A stretch of DNA of 22,734 bases from the NCBI GenBank assembly GCA_026770615.1, contig MU631475.1, forward strand, positions 155,573 to 178,306, written 5' to 3'. The notes under the pieces were generated by a model. That model ran no database searches. It was not told the DNA's origin and was given only the letters and a program-made list of their open reading frames with translations. Position numbers and translations under genes: made by a program. Shown in pieces: positions 8,316 to 14,565 of this stretch; position 1 is the first letter of the stretch, and each line of letters opens with the position of its first letter. The DNA is from Pavlovales sp. CCMP2436. Taxonomy: Eukaryota > Haptophyta > Pavlovophyceae > Pavlovales.

Positions 8316-9737
8316 ATGGGTAGCAAGTCGTTCCCAAACGTTGCATTTTCTGCATATCATCGTCTGGGCGTGGTTGTCGATTCAACTAAGCGAATTAGCG
8401 TTGAATTTTTAGCCACAGGGTCGCAGAGGACAAATCAGAGACCAATTAAATTTGACATTACACGATACCAGGACGAGCTTAACGGCCTTCTTAGTTTTTT
8501 CAATCCGTCAATTTCTTACACGATGATTTTTGCAAATTCGGATATTATTTACGATATCGTTTTTTACGCGGGAAGCACGCAGGTATCAGTGAACCCAGAG
8601 GCGCCGTCTAGCATCGCTTTTTATTCACAGATTTACAAACCCGTTATTAGAATTTGCGGAGGCGTTTTTGTAAACAGCAATTACACCGGTATTGTTTGTC
8701 CAATTTCACGTCTTTCCGTCATCTCGAACGAATTCCGTTCTTTAAACATCAACGATTTTACTTACAAGAGACTTCCAACGACCATAGGGCAAGATTCATT
8801 TTTTTCAGGGGACATAATTGGACGGTCTAATACAGGTGATTCTTATAACGTTGTTGACAATCTTGAGCTTTTAAACTCTGAATTGCTCTTGTCTAAAGAA
8901 TCCATCACAATTTTAAGTTGCACTGCAGCGGTCGATTCCTGGATAGTAACTACAAACAATCAGTATACTCCTTTTCAAGTAATTGCAACACCTGCTTACG
9001 ACCCGGCTGTCATCAACGCTTTAAACAAAGTCTCACCAGCATTTAACAACCTGACCCTTATCAACGTAGACCCCAACTGGCCCGTTACAACTGGATGGAG
9101 AGTATCTCAAAGCTCGTACTATCAGAGCAACGCAGCTTTTGTAGGGTGGAAATGCTTTGATCGCATTGACAGCACTTACTGGGCAAGCGCCGAGGTAGCT
9201 TTTTCAGCCTCAGGTGTTGGAAATCAGTGGGTTCAGATGGAGTACCCTGAACCTGTAAAAATGGTCAGTCATAAAATAAATCCATCTACTGCACTAACAG
9301 TTGGAACACCCATTCAGTGGACACTCTCTGGCTCAAACAACAACACGACCTTTGTTTCTGTAGAGACTTTCCAATTTAATTCGTGGCAAGCAAATAAAAC
9401 AGAGACGTTTGTAACAACTCAAGCACATGTGGCCTACAAATATTGGAGGATTACGGTTACATTGATCAGGACATCCGGAGCAGCAATTCATTGCGTCCTT
9501 TACGAGCTGGCGTTCAACACCGGGTGGTCCATTGGTTTGCCTTCACTGCTAACCGCACAACCAGTCAACCTTCAAGCCTTTAAGCTAGTTCTAGGAAACG
9601 CTTACGGCGACATCGTAGGATTTTTGGACACACCGGTGGACTGGCAGTTCAACTTGCTTCTTCTTAAAAATAGCAGAGTCGTAAACAGTGGTCTGTACAA
9701 TTTATCGCTCACAAATGGTATAACAAAATTGAGCTAA
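8316..9737 (+). CDS. Spike/fibre-like attachment protein with discoidin (F5/8 type C)-like domain
   Basis: A 473-residue protein. Residues about 260-400 look like an F5/8 type C or galactose-binding-like domain: AAFVGWKCFDRIDSTYWAS (the 'AFD....WxS' signature), then GNQWVQMEYPEPVKM ('QW+Q+.+..'), WTLSGSNNNTTF ('W.+.GSND...W') and YKYWRITVT ('Y+Y+R+.+'). Residues 1-240 and 400-473 are beta-rich with many Asn, Ser and Thr, as in viral fibres. No signal peptide or membrane span is seen. The domain binds glycans or lipids in other proteins, so a receptor-binding role on the particle is inferred. The start ATG begins MGSK, as does the gene at 17493. It lies between the polymerase-like and lipase-like genes in one plus-strand block. 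Confidence 0.6.
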   Translation: MGSKSFPNVAFSAYHRLGVVVDSTKRISVEFLATGSQRTNQRPIKFDITRYQDELNGLLSFFNPSISYTMIFANSDIIYDIVFYAGSTQVSVNPEAPSSIAFYSQIYKPVIRICGGVFVNSNYTGIVCPISRLSVISNEFRSLNINDFTYKRLPTTIGQDSFFSGDIIGRSNTGDSYNVVDNLELLNSELLLSKESITILSCTAAVDSWIVTTNNQYTPFQVIATPAYDPAVINALNKVSPAFNNLTLINVDPNWPVTTGWRVSQSSYYQSNAAFVGWKCFDRIDSTYWASAEVAFSASGVGNQWVQMEYPEPVKMVSHKINPSTALTVGTPIQWTLSGSNNNTTFVSVETFQFNSWQANKTETFVTTQAHVAYKYWRITVTLIRTSGAAIHCVLYELAFNTGWSIGLPSLLTAQPVNLQAFKLVLGNAYGDIVGFLDTPVDWQFNLLLLKNSRVVNSGLYNLSLTNGITKLS

Positions 9738-9740
9738 ACA

Positions 9741-9777
9741 AATAAAAATAAAGATAAAAAACCCAACAAGTAATACA
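9741..9777 (+). promoter_or_regulatory. A-rich leader upstream of the lipase-like gene
   Basis: A short A/T tract between the spike stop and the lipase ATG contains TAAAAATAAAGATAAA. The same 16-mer recurs at about 14511-14526, shortly before the helicase start. This could be a shared promoter or leader element, but low complexity makes chance likely. Confidence 0.25.
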
Positions 9778-10257
9778 ATGAACATAAACAAGTTCAAACA
9801 AGACGCTACGAATCTCGCACGGGCAACATACATGCCCCTCCCACAAGCCGCCGAATTTGGAAAAACACTTGGGTACACGCTCGATACCGAACTCTCGCGC
9901 CCCAACACCATGGTCTTCGTTGATCAAAACGGGCAGCCAACCATTGCACATCGAGGATCCGTCACCGCAAAAGACTGGTTAGTTGACGATGCATTGATCG
10001 CGGTAGGTGCGCACAAGAACACAGACAGGCTTAATCTCAGTCGAAGCATAACGGCTGCAGCTGAGAAAAAGTATGGCAAACCGGCTAACACAGTGGGTCA
10101 CAGTCTCGGTGGGCGACTTGCCGAGCAATCGGGAGCAGGAGGCCAGATCGTGACAATCAACAAGGCAGCAGAGTTGCCATCGTGTGCCATCGCGCGCCAT
10201 CGAGACATCCATCGCGGTCCATCGCGGTCCATTGCGCACCATCGCGGACTGCCGTAG
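9778..10257 (+). CDS. Class 3 lipase-like alpha/beta hydrolase, interrupted
   Basis: The core shows the class 3 lipase pattern in order: an AHRGS block at residues 57-61 (oxyanion 'F+G+' region), DW at 66-67 followed by D70, R84, and the nucleophile elbow GHSLGG at 107-112 with Ser109. After residue ~131 (TINKAAE) the protein turns into a His/Arg/Ser run encoded by a minisatellite and stops at TAG 10255-10257. The frame then continues past the TAG with lipase-like sequence (see 10258-10335). Catalytic Asp and His normally lie C-terminal, so this copy is probably inactive. Lipase-like genes are known in some polinton-like viruses and virophages, where they are thought to help cross host membranes. 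The start ATG follows an A-rich leader. Confidence 0.65.
   Translation: MNINKFKQDATNLARATYMPLPQAAEFGKTLGYTLDTELSRPNTMVFVDQNGQPTIAHRGSVTAKDWLVDDALIAVGAHKNTDRLNLSRSITAAAEKKYGKPANTVGHSLGGRLAEQSGAGGQIVTINKAAELPSCAIARHRDIHRGPSRSIAHHRGLP
10176..10248. repeat. CCATCG minisatellite inserted in the lipase-like gene
   Basis: About seven degenerate units of 9-11 bp of the form CCATCGNGN (GCCATCGTGT, GCCATCGCGC, GCCATCGAGA, CATCCATCGCGG and so on). The reverse complement matches the minisatellite at 4447-4512 over exact stretches of 15-17 nt. It interrupts the coding sequence between a TINKAA-encoding segment and the in-frame tail. Confidence 0.75.
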
Positions 10258-10335
10258 ACCAACGAGACGTTCATTCCGTCCAAAAAAATAGGTAGTGGTG
10301 ATTTCGACTTTTTTTCATTTCGTCAACTCTTTTAA
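10258..10335 (+). pseudogene. C-terminal remnant of the lipase-like gene
   Basis: Directly after the TAG stop the same frame stays open for 25 codons (TNETFIPSKKIGSGDFDFFS and on), ending at TAA 10333-10335. The pattern 'NE..IP......D..S' resembles the segment holding the catalytic Asp in class 3 lipases, though that match is tentative. It supports an insertion within an originally continuous gene. Confidence 0.4.
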
Positions 10336-10694
10336 GGCAAAATCACATCTGATCAATGAAGATGGCGCACGGTTGTTTGCACGATCGTAAATGATGCGTC
10401 GACGGTAAAGCTGCTCGATCAAAAGGGAACAATTCCCCACTAAAACGATAACACGTGAATTCTTGAAGTTGGCTACCGGAGCCCTTAGAAGAAAAATAAA
10501 AAACAGTTTTTTGTGATTTGTAAAAAATGGATTCTGTAATCCTGAAATTATTTTTTAGAACACTCTATAAAAGAGAGATATGGTAAAAGGATCATTAATG
10601 ATCGAACAGGAATTCCATCAAGTTCTCGTTTTTGATCGTCTTCGAAACCGCGGTTGATCAAAATTGATCTTGACGGTATTTTTGACTTGCAAGC
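10336..10694. other. Convergent intergenic region between lipase remnant and capsid gene
   Basis: About 360 bp of AT-rich sequence where plus- and minus-strand blocks converge. It contains the palindrome GATCATTAATGATC (10592-10605) and several A/T runs, suitable for transcript ends. Short plus-strand segments (for example 10447-10516) read open and may be more lipase debris. On the minus strand, 48 codons stay open in the capsid frame just after its stop. No gene is called. Confidence 0.4.
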
Positions 10695-11741
10695 TTAATT
10701 CTCGTAAGTCATAAGGCCATTCTGGCACACAATCATTTTTTCAGACTGCACAAAGAAATCAACATACAAAGCCGGGTTGGTGCTTGAAATCTTAGCTTCG
10801 AATACAACGTGCATGTTTTGTGTTGAAATTCCATCCGACAGCGTGTCGCTGAAAGGGAAAGCTGCAAGCGAGAGACCCACGGCATATCCGCCATTCAGGT
10901 ACTCATCACTTGAAATGCATGATCGTGCAGCGGCGTCAGCGACGCCACCGCCAAATGCACGAGCAAGCTCCGATCGAGCTTCAGCTGCGCTGTTTGTGCA
11001 ATCGATTGCAGACTGTGGAATGACCATGCTGCCAATTCTGAATTGGTAGTCAACCATTCCCGCCTTGGTACGCAGAGAAATCAGCTTTCGGGAAAAGGTG
11101 TTCGTCACCGCAGACTCGCGCAACACTACAAAAATAGTAGACAACTGGCTGACCCTTACAGGTATTTGCGCCGAAATGAAACCTGAATTGGCAGCAACCG
11201 TTGTGCGGAAACTGGTGAAATCCATGCACGGACAGTGGACAATTCCGTTAAGGCCGTCGATCATTGCTTTTTCTACGGCACCATCGAGACGAGCCTGGCT
11301 GATGTGCAGCTTTGCATTGCTAATGGTGCAACCGGTCAAAGCCGAAGCAGCGTCAACGTACGTACCCCAATTAGTTTGAACCGCCCACTTCACCTCGAGC
11401 CTAATGCTGTCCAAAAGCTGAGAAAGAGGGATAGCCTTCATCGCCAAGGTGCCAAGTACGTTCATGAGCGGCAAAGCGACCGTCAAAGAAGAATTTGCAC
11501 CAATGGTTGCTCCAGCACGCGAATAGTAGGCGCTTACGACGTTAGCTCCGGTCGGTGAAAGAGTTGTAATGCTAAAATCGGCGACTCCGCGGACAGTGCC
11601 CCCAGAGTGCAGTGAATCAAGGTCCGTTGTAAAATCCTGCGCGAGACAGAACAAAGCACCCATTTCATCAATTTGGGAGATCAATACAGATCCGAAAAAA
11701 AACCGATAGCGACTGAATGCAAGCGTGACCCCCACCGTCAA
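10695..11741 (-). CDS. Major capsid protein-like (double jelly-roll), main body
   Basis: This minus-strand frame carries most of a ~420-residue capsid-like protein; its real content begins at about 11702 where it takes over from the 11668-11964 frame across a T8 run (A8 at 11695-11702 on the plus strand). Features that fit DJR capsid proteins of small eukaryotic DNA viruses are a beta-rich sequence, an MKAIPLSQLL strand-turn and SIRLEV at the end of the first jelly roll, an ISNAKLHISQARLDG link, and later VDYQFRIGSMVIPQSAI. The C-terminus (FFVQSEKMIVCQNGLMTYEN) is complete, ending TAA. It is short for a polinton capsid protein. Its position after a minor capsid-like gene and a small basic protein supports a capsid block. 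Identity is by pattern; structure prediction would test it. Confidence 0.6.
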   Translation of the reverse strand: MTVGVTLAFSRYRFFFGSVLISQIDEMGALFCLAQDFTTDLDSLHSGGTVRGVADFSITTLSPTGANVVSAYYSRAGATIGANSSLTVALPLMNVLGTLAMKAIPLSQLLDSIRLEVKWAVQTNWGTYVDAASALTGCTISNAKLHISQARLDGAVEKAMIDGLNGIVHCPCMDFTSFRTTVAANSGFISAQIPVRVSQLSTIFVVLRESAVTNTFSRKLISLRTKAGMVDYQFRIGSMVIPQSAIDCTNSAAEARSELARAFGGGVADAAARSCISSDEYLNGGYAVGLSLAAFPFSDTLSDGISTQNMHVVFEAKISSTNPALYVDFFVQSEKMIVCQNGLMTYEN

Positions 11742-11964
11742 GCGTCATTGCTCCAGAGTTGTTATTGTTGATAGTGTAGCTGAGCACGGTCTGGGTCGGG
11801 TCTAGATGAAGGGACGATTGTCCGCACGGAATGGAGAACTTGGCCTTGGAGCCTCCAACCATTGGACCTCCACCGCTTGAAGGCGAAAGAAACGATCGAA
11901 CAACTTCGGCGGGTGGAGCAACTGGCCTTGGTACGTAATTGAACATGTCTGGAAGTGCTTCCAT
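11668..11964 (-). CDS. Major capsid protein-like, N-terminal piece (frameshifted)
   Basis: The start is ATG at 11964 (MEALPDMFNY); the frame is also open upstream to 12006 but only with a TTG there. It reads through a Gly/Ser/Pro-rich linker into SLHLDPTQTVLSYTINNNNS and LDGGGHACIQSL, typical of the first strands of a jelly roll. At the T8 run the frame leaves the capsid sequence and stops 13 codons later (11668-11670), while the neighbouring frame continues. One base fewer in the T-run would join them. The gene is therefore either frameshifted in the genome or miscalled at a homopolymer. Confidence 0.6.
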   Translation of the reverse strand: MEALPDMFNYVPRPVAPPAEVVRSFLSPSSGGGPMVGGSKAKFSIPCGQSSLHLDPTQTVLSYTINNNNSGAMTLDGGGHACIQSLSVFFRICIDLPN

Positions 11965-12041
11965 TATAATTTGCTGTGTGATACTACGTGAGATTTTAAT
12001 TTGCAAAAGAAGAAGAATTGTATTTTTTTGTTTTTTTTTGT

Positions 12042-12404
12042 TTATGCGTACCTCGGCGGTCGTGCAGTCGAAGCTTTTTCAAATTGCGAAGTCAAACTAC
12101 GTAAACCCTGGCTCTGCCCTACGTTTGAGGCAACATCACCAATACGACCGGCTGCGCGAGACGCTGCATCAATGAAATTTGAAGCATCTCTACCCACCCC
12201 TATAAACTCGCCCACACCTGGTATTTTTGAAAGTTCAGATTTTTCAAGCGCATTTAAACCTGACCTGGCAATTTGAGCAACTTTGGAACCTATTCCAGAG
12301 CCTCTATGGAGGATGTTGCCTGCAAAGTTTCCAAAACGTTGAATAGCAGGAAGGGCTTTTGCACCAAATCCAGCGGCACGTTTAATGAATCTACCGAACT
12401 GCAT
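12042..12404 (-). CDS. Small Gly/Ala/Arg-rich minor virion protein, protein VI/X-like
   Basis: A 120-residue basic protein with a good ATG (12404-12402). The N-terminus (MQFGRFIKRAAGFGAKALPA) forms an amphipathic helix with Arg/Lys on one face. Gly- and Ala-rich segments follow (FAGNILHRGSGIGSKV, KIPGVGEFIGVGRDAS, AASRAAGRIGDVAS), and a basic tail ends RPPRYA. Such composition, and location between two capsid genes, resemble the protein VI/pX-type membrane-active or core proteins of adintoviruses and adenoviruses. That is a guess from composition and context; no sequence signature is diagnostic. It starts 35 bp after the minor capsid gene ends and stops 77 bp before the capsid ATG. Confidence 0.55.
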   Translation of the reverse strand: MQFGRFIKRAAGFGAKALPAIQRFGNFAGNILHRGSGIGSKVAQIARSGLNALEKSELSKIPGVGEFIGVGRDASNFIDAASRAAGRIGDVASNVGQSQGLRSLTSQFEKASTARPPRYA

Positions 12405-12439
12405 TTTTGTAGAATTCTTAGTGCAATTACACCAGATAT

Positions 12440-12850
12440 TTAATGTACATCAACGTTTATCACACACGACCACGGTAACCCCTGGGTGTCATATGCATTT
12501 TGATTCTCGTCTAAAATCTCAATTACAATGGTCGACAGATTCTTACGACGTGCCAAAATGAACGGTGACGCGTCAGATTTGTAAGTCAAAATATCACCAT
12601 AAGCACCCGTCTGTGGAATGCATGCAAGAAGGTTTGTAGTATTAGACCCTATCGATTTTTGTGAATCCATGGAATCGAGCTCAAAACTTTCGCAACTAAT
12701 CAAAATCGATTTTGCACCAGACAAATCAAGCATGCGAGGAGTCGTGGTAGCTACTCCCGACGGAATAACAAGATTTTCCACTTCGTTAAGTCCAACAAGC
12801 TGCATTGTTGACGTTGCTGTAATTAGCGTTATCGATTGCGACTGGCTGTG
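12440..12850 (-). CDS. Minor capsid/penton-like protein, C-terminal half
   Basis: This half is in the same frame as 12851-13207 and directly follows its TAA; the frame is open without a break from 12850 to 12440, although the first ATG is at 12805. The sequence contains KSILISCESFELDS, LACIPQTGAYGDI and a late IEILDENQNAYD....W block. That pattern ('C..+.....IP..G.+GD+..Y......I.++D..G....W') recurs in virion proteins of PLV-like viruses. It pairs naturally with the N-half, so the two make one ~255-residue protein interrupted by one stop. If expressed alone it would be a 121-residue fragment. Confidence 0.55.
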   Translation of the reverse strand, partial: HSQSQSITLITATSTMQLVGLNEVENLVIPSGVATTTPRMLDLSGAKSILISCESFELDSMDSQKSIGSNTTNLLACIPQTGAYGDILTYKSDASPFILARRKNLSTIVIEILDENQNAYDTQGLPWSCVINVDVH

Positions 12851-13207
12851 TTAAAACGTCACCTTATTAGAAAATTTGCTATACGAACAAGTTAAGCCTG
12901 CAACCTGAAAAGAAAGTGTAGCATTCATGGCAGTTGCAAGATCAGCACCGCTCGTGTAATTTCCAACTGGAATTGTTGCAGTCAAAGTCTGATCAGCACC
13001 AGTAAGCAGTACCAAATTGTTGTTACTCGAATTTAAGTTGGGTTGCACAATCGGTATGCTTGCCGACTCGACCCTAACGTACATGTCTTCGTTGCCCCTT
13101 ACAGAGAGTCCAGGGAACAGATCAAATTGCAGCGCATCGGTTCGATTCAGTCCAATCAAATAGCGATCGGCTTGTTTGGACGATAAAAAGAGTCGGTGTA
13201 GAACCAT
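12851..13207 (-). CDS. Minor capsid/penton-like protein, N-terminal half
   Basis: A 118-residue frame from ATG 13207 to TAA 12853-12851. It contains YVRVESASIPIVQPNLNSSN (pattern 'V++.s..IP....N+...NN'), a TATIPVGNYTSGADLATAMN segment ('+.IP.GNYT...L...+N') and LTCSYSKFSNKVTF. The 'GNYT' and 'IP..N.N..NN' patterns recur in virion surface or minor capsid proteins of PLV-like and giant viruses. The same frame resumes right after the stop. It is the first gene of the minus-strand capsid block, transcribed away from the divergent region at 13208-13321. Confidence 0.55.
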   Translation of the reverse strand: MVLHRLFLSSKQADRYLIGLNRTDALQFDLFPGLSVRGNEDMYVRVESASIPIVQPNLNSSNNNLVLLTGADQTLTATIPVGNYTSGADLATAMNATLSFQVAGLTCSYSKFSNKVTF

Positions 13208-13321
13208 CGTGTAGTAGTAGTGTATACCATTATTTTTATTTCATTTCCACATCTAAATTAGAACACCACAAACGTCAATAAATATCTAACCCCATATCAT
13301 AAAAAGAAATTTAAAAGACAA
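13208..13321. promoter_or_regulatory. Divergent promoter region of the viral element
   Basis: 114 bp separate the capsid block (minus) from the coiled-coil/ATPase block (plus). It is strongly AT-rich, with TATTTTTATTTCATTT near the minus-strand start and AATAAATAT and AAATTTAAAAG near the plus-strand start. It must hold both promoters; no conserved box can be identified from one copy. Confidence 0.55.
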
Positions 13322-13753
13322 ATGGAAATAGTTCAGATTCCCGCATCATCTCAGCAGGTAACTGAAGGAGACTCACTGCTACAGCTTGCACCAGGTCAAG
13401 ACTCACTTGCAACTCAAACCCAGACACAACCTGATGCAGTGCCCGTTGCAAAACCTAAACGTGTACTCTCGGCAGCGCAAAAATTAAACTACCTTAAAGC
13501 AAATGCTCGAAGGCTTGAAATCCTTGCAGATGCAAAAACAATCCGCCTAGCAGCGGCAGCGGAATTAAAAGCAAATCAAGATGCCATAAACGAATACGAA
13601 CTGGCACTTCGTCTGGCTACAAAATACGGCTTTAGCACACAACAGCCCAAGCCTGTACCACCGCCCAGGGAGGAAGAGGTTCGACCGCAAGAACAACCAC
13701 AGCTTCGTTATCAAATGCAGCCCCCGGCCCGTCCCCCAATTAGATATGTGTAA
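13322..13753 (+). CDS. Coiled-coil protein with Pro-rich tail, unknown function
   Basis: A 143-residue protein with three parts: a Gln/Thr-rich disordered N-terminus (1-45), a long charged helix at about 49-101 rich in Ala, Leu, Lys and Glu (SAAQKLNYLKANARRLEILA), and a Pro/Glu/Gln-rich tail (108-143, ending PPIRYV). The helix has heptad-like hydrophobic spacing, so oligomerisation or scaffolding is likely. It opens the right plus-strand block and precedes the packaging ATPase by 23 bp, so a structural or scaffolding role in assembly is inferred. Not recognised as a known family. Confidence 0.55.
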   Translation: MEIVQIPASSQQVTEGDSLLQLAPGQDSLATQTQTQPDAVPVAKPKRVLSAAQKLNYLKANARRLEILADAKTIRLAAAAELKANQDAINEYELALRLATKYGFSTQQPKPVPPPREEEVRPQEQPQLRYQMQPPARPPIRYV

Positions 13754-13776
13754 AAAAAACAAAAACAAGTAACATC

Positions 13777-14565
13777 ATGACCGAACAAGTCGAACAAGCC
13801 AACGCACATGTAACCGAAGAGGAGAACAACATCGAACTCACTATCCCAAAATTCTCGGTAGACGCCCCGCTCGGAAATGTCCCGCCGCCACTACCAAACC
13901 AGGCCATGTTTGCCGTCTTCCTAGGTCCACCACGAGCAGGAAAGACCAGTTTAAGCGTAAACCTCTTGACACAAATAAGCCCTCCAATTTACGCTGGTGT
14001 TTTTGATGCGGTTCATTTGTTTGTTCCGGAAACTTCGTTTGCTAGCATGACTGATTCGCCATTCAAGAATCACGACAAAGTCCACCACGATCTTAGCAAG
14101 GCATCGTTGGAGGCGCTTATTATTAAACTTGAATTGTCGTCAAAAAAGAAGGAAAACACCCTTATCATTGTAGATGATTATATGTCAAGCCTACAAGATA
14201 ACAATTTACGATCAAGTTTTGAAAAGCTCATTTGCAATCGGAGACATCTGCGGTGCAGCGTGTGGGTCATCACGCAAACATACAGGTCAATCCCGCTTAC
14301 CATTCGCAAACTTATTAGCGCTTTATTCATGTTCAAAGTGAGCAATTTGAGAGAACTGGACTCAATTCGCGACGAGCTGGTGCCGCGGGATAAACAAGAG
14401 TTTCAAGAGCTATATAACCACTGCTTCAAACCAGGAGGAGACTCTCACAGTTTTATGTTCCTAGATGTGACAAACAACCTCATTTACAACAAATTTGCTA
14501 CACTAACGTATAAAAATAAAGATAAAGTGAATAAAAATATGAAGCATTTGCATACCGTAAAATGA
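13777..14565 (+). CDS. A32/FtsK-type genome packaging ATPase
   Basis: A 262-residue P-loop ATPase. Walker A is GPPRAGKTS at residues 50-58, Walker B is LIIVDD at 129-134, and a following NRRHLRCSVWVITQ (154-167) matches the 'RH....+.+.TQ' segment of the A32-like packaging ATPases of DJR viruses. The length is normal for small PLV/virophage ATPases. These enzymes pump DNA into preformed capsids. Good ATG 23 bp after the upstream stop; the TGA overlaps the next gene's ATG (ATGA at 14562-14565), suggesting translational coupling or compact packing. This is the best-supported viral hallmark in the window and is intact. Confidence 0.85.
   Translation: MTEQVEQANAHVTEEENNIELTIPKFSVDAPLGNVPPPLPNQAMFAVFLGPPRAGKTSLSVNLLTQISPPIYAGVFDAVHLFVPETSFASMTDSPFKNHDKVHHDLSKASLEALIIKLELSSKKKENTLIIVDDYMSSLQDNNLRSSFEKLICNRRHLRCSVWVITQTYRSIPLTIRKLISALFMFKVSNLRELDSIRDELVPRDKQEFQELYNHCFKPGGDSHSFMFLDVTNNLIYNKFATLTYKNKDKVNKNMKHLHTVK

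Noticed and set aside
10258..10694. Separate small gene between lipase and capsid
   Set aside because: Open segments are short and lack starts; they fit lipase debris and intergenic DNA better.
5560..13207. Reassigned stop codons (alternative genetic code)
   Set aside because: The two in-frame stops are different (TGA and TAA), and TAA and TGA also end several intact element genes.
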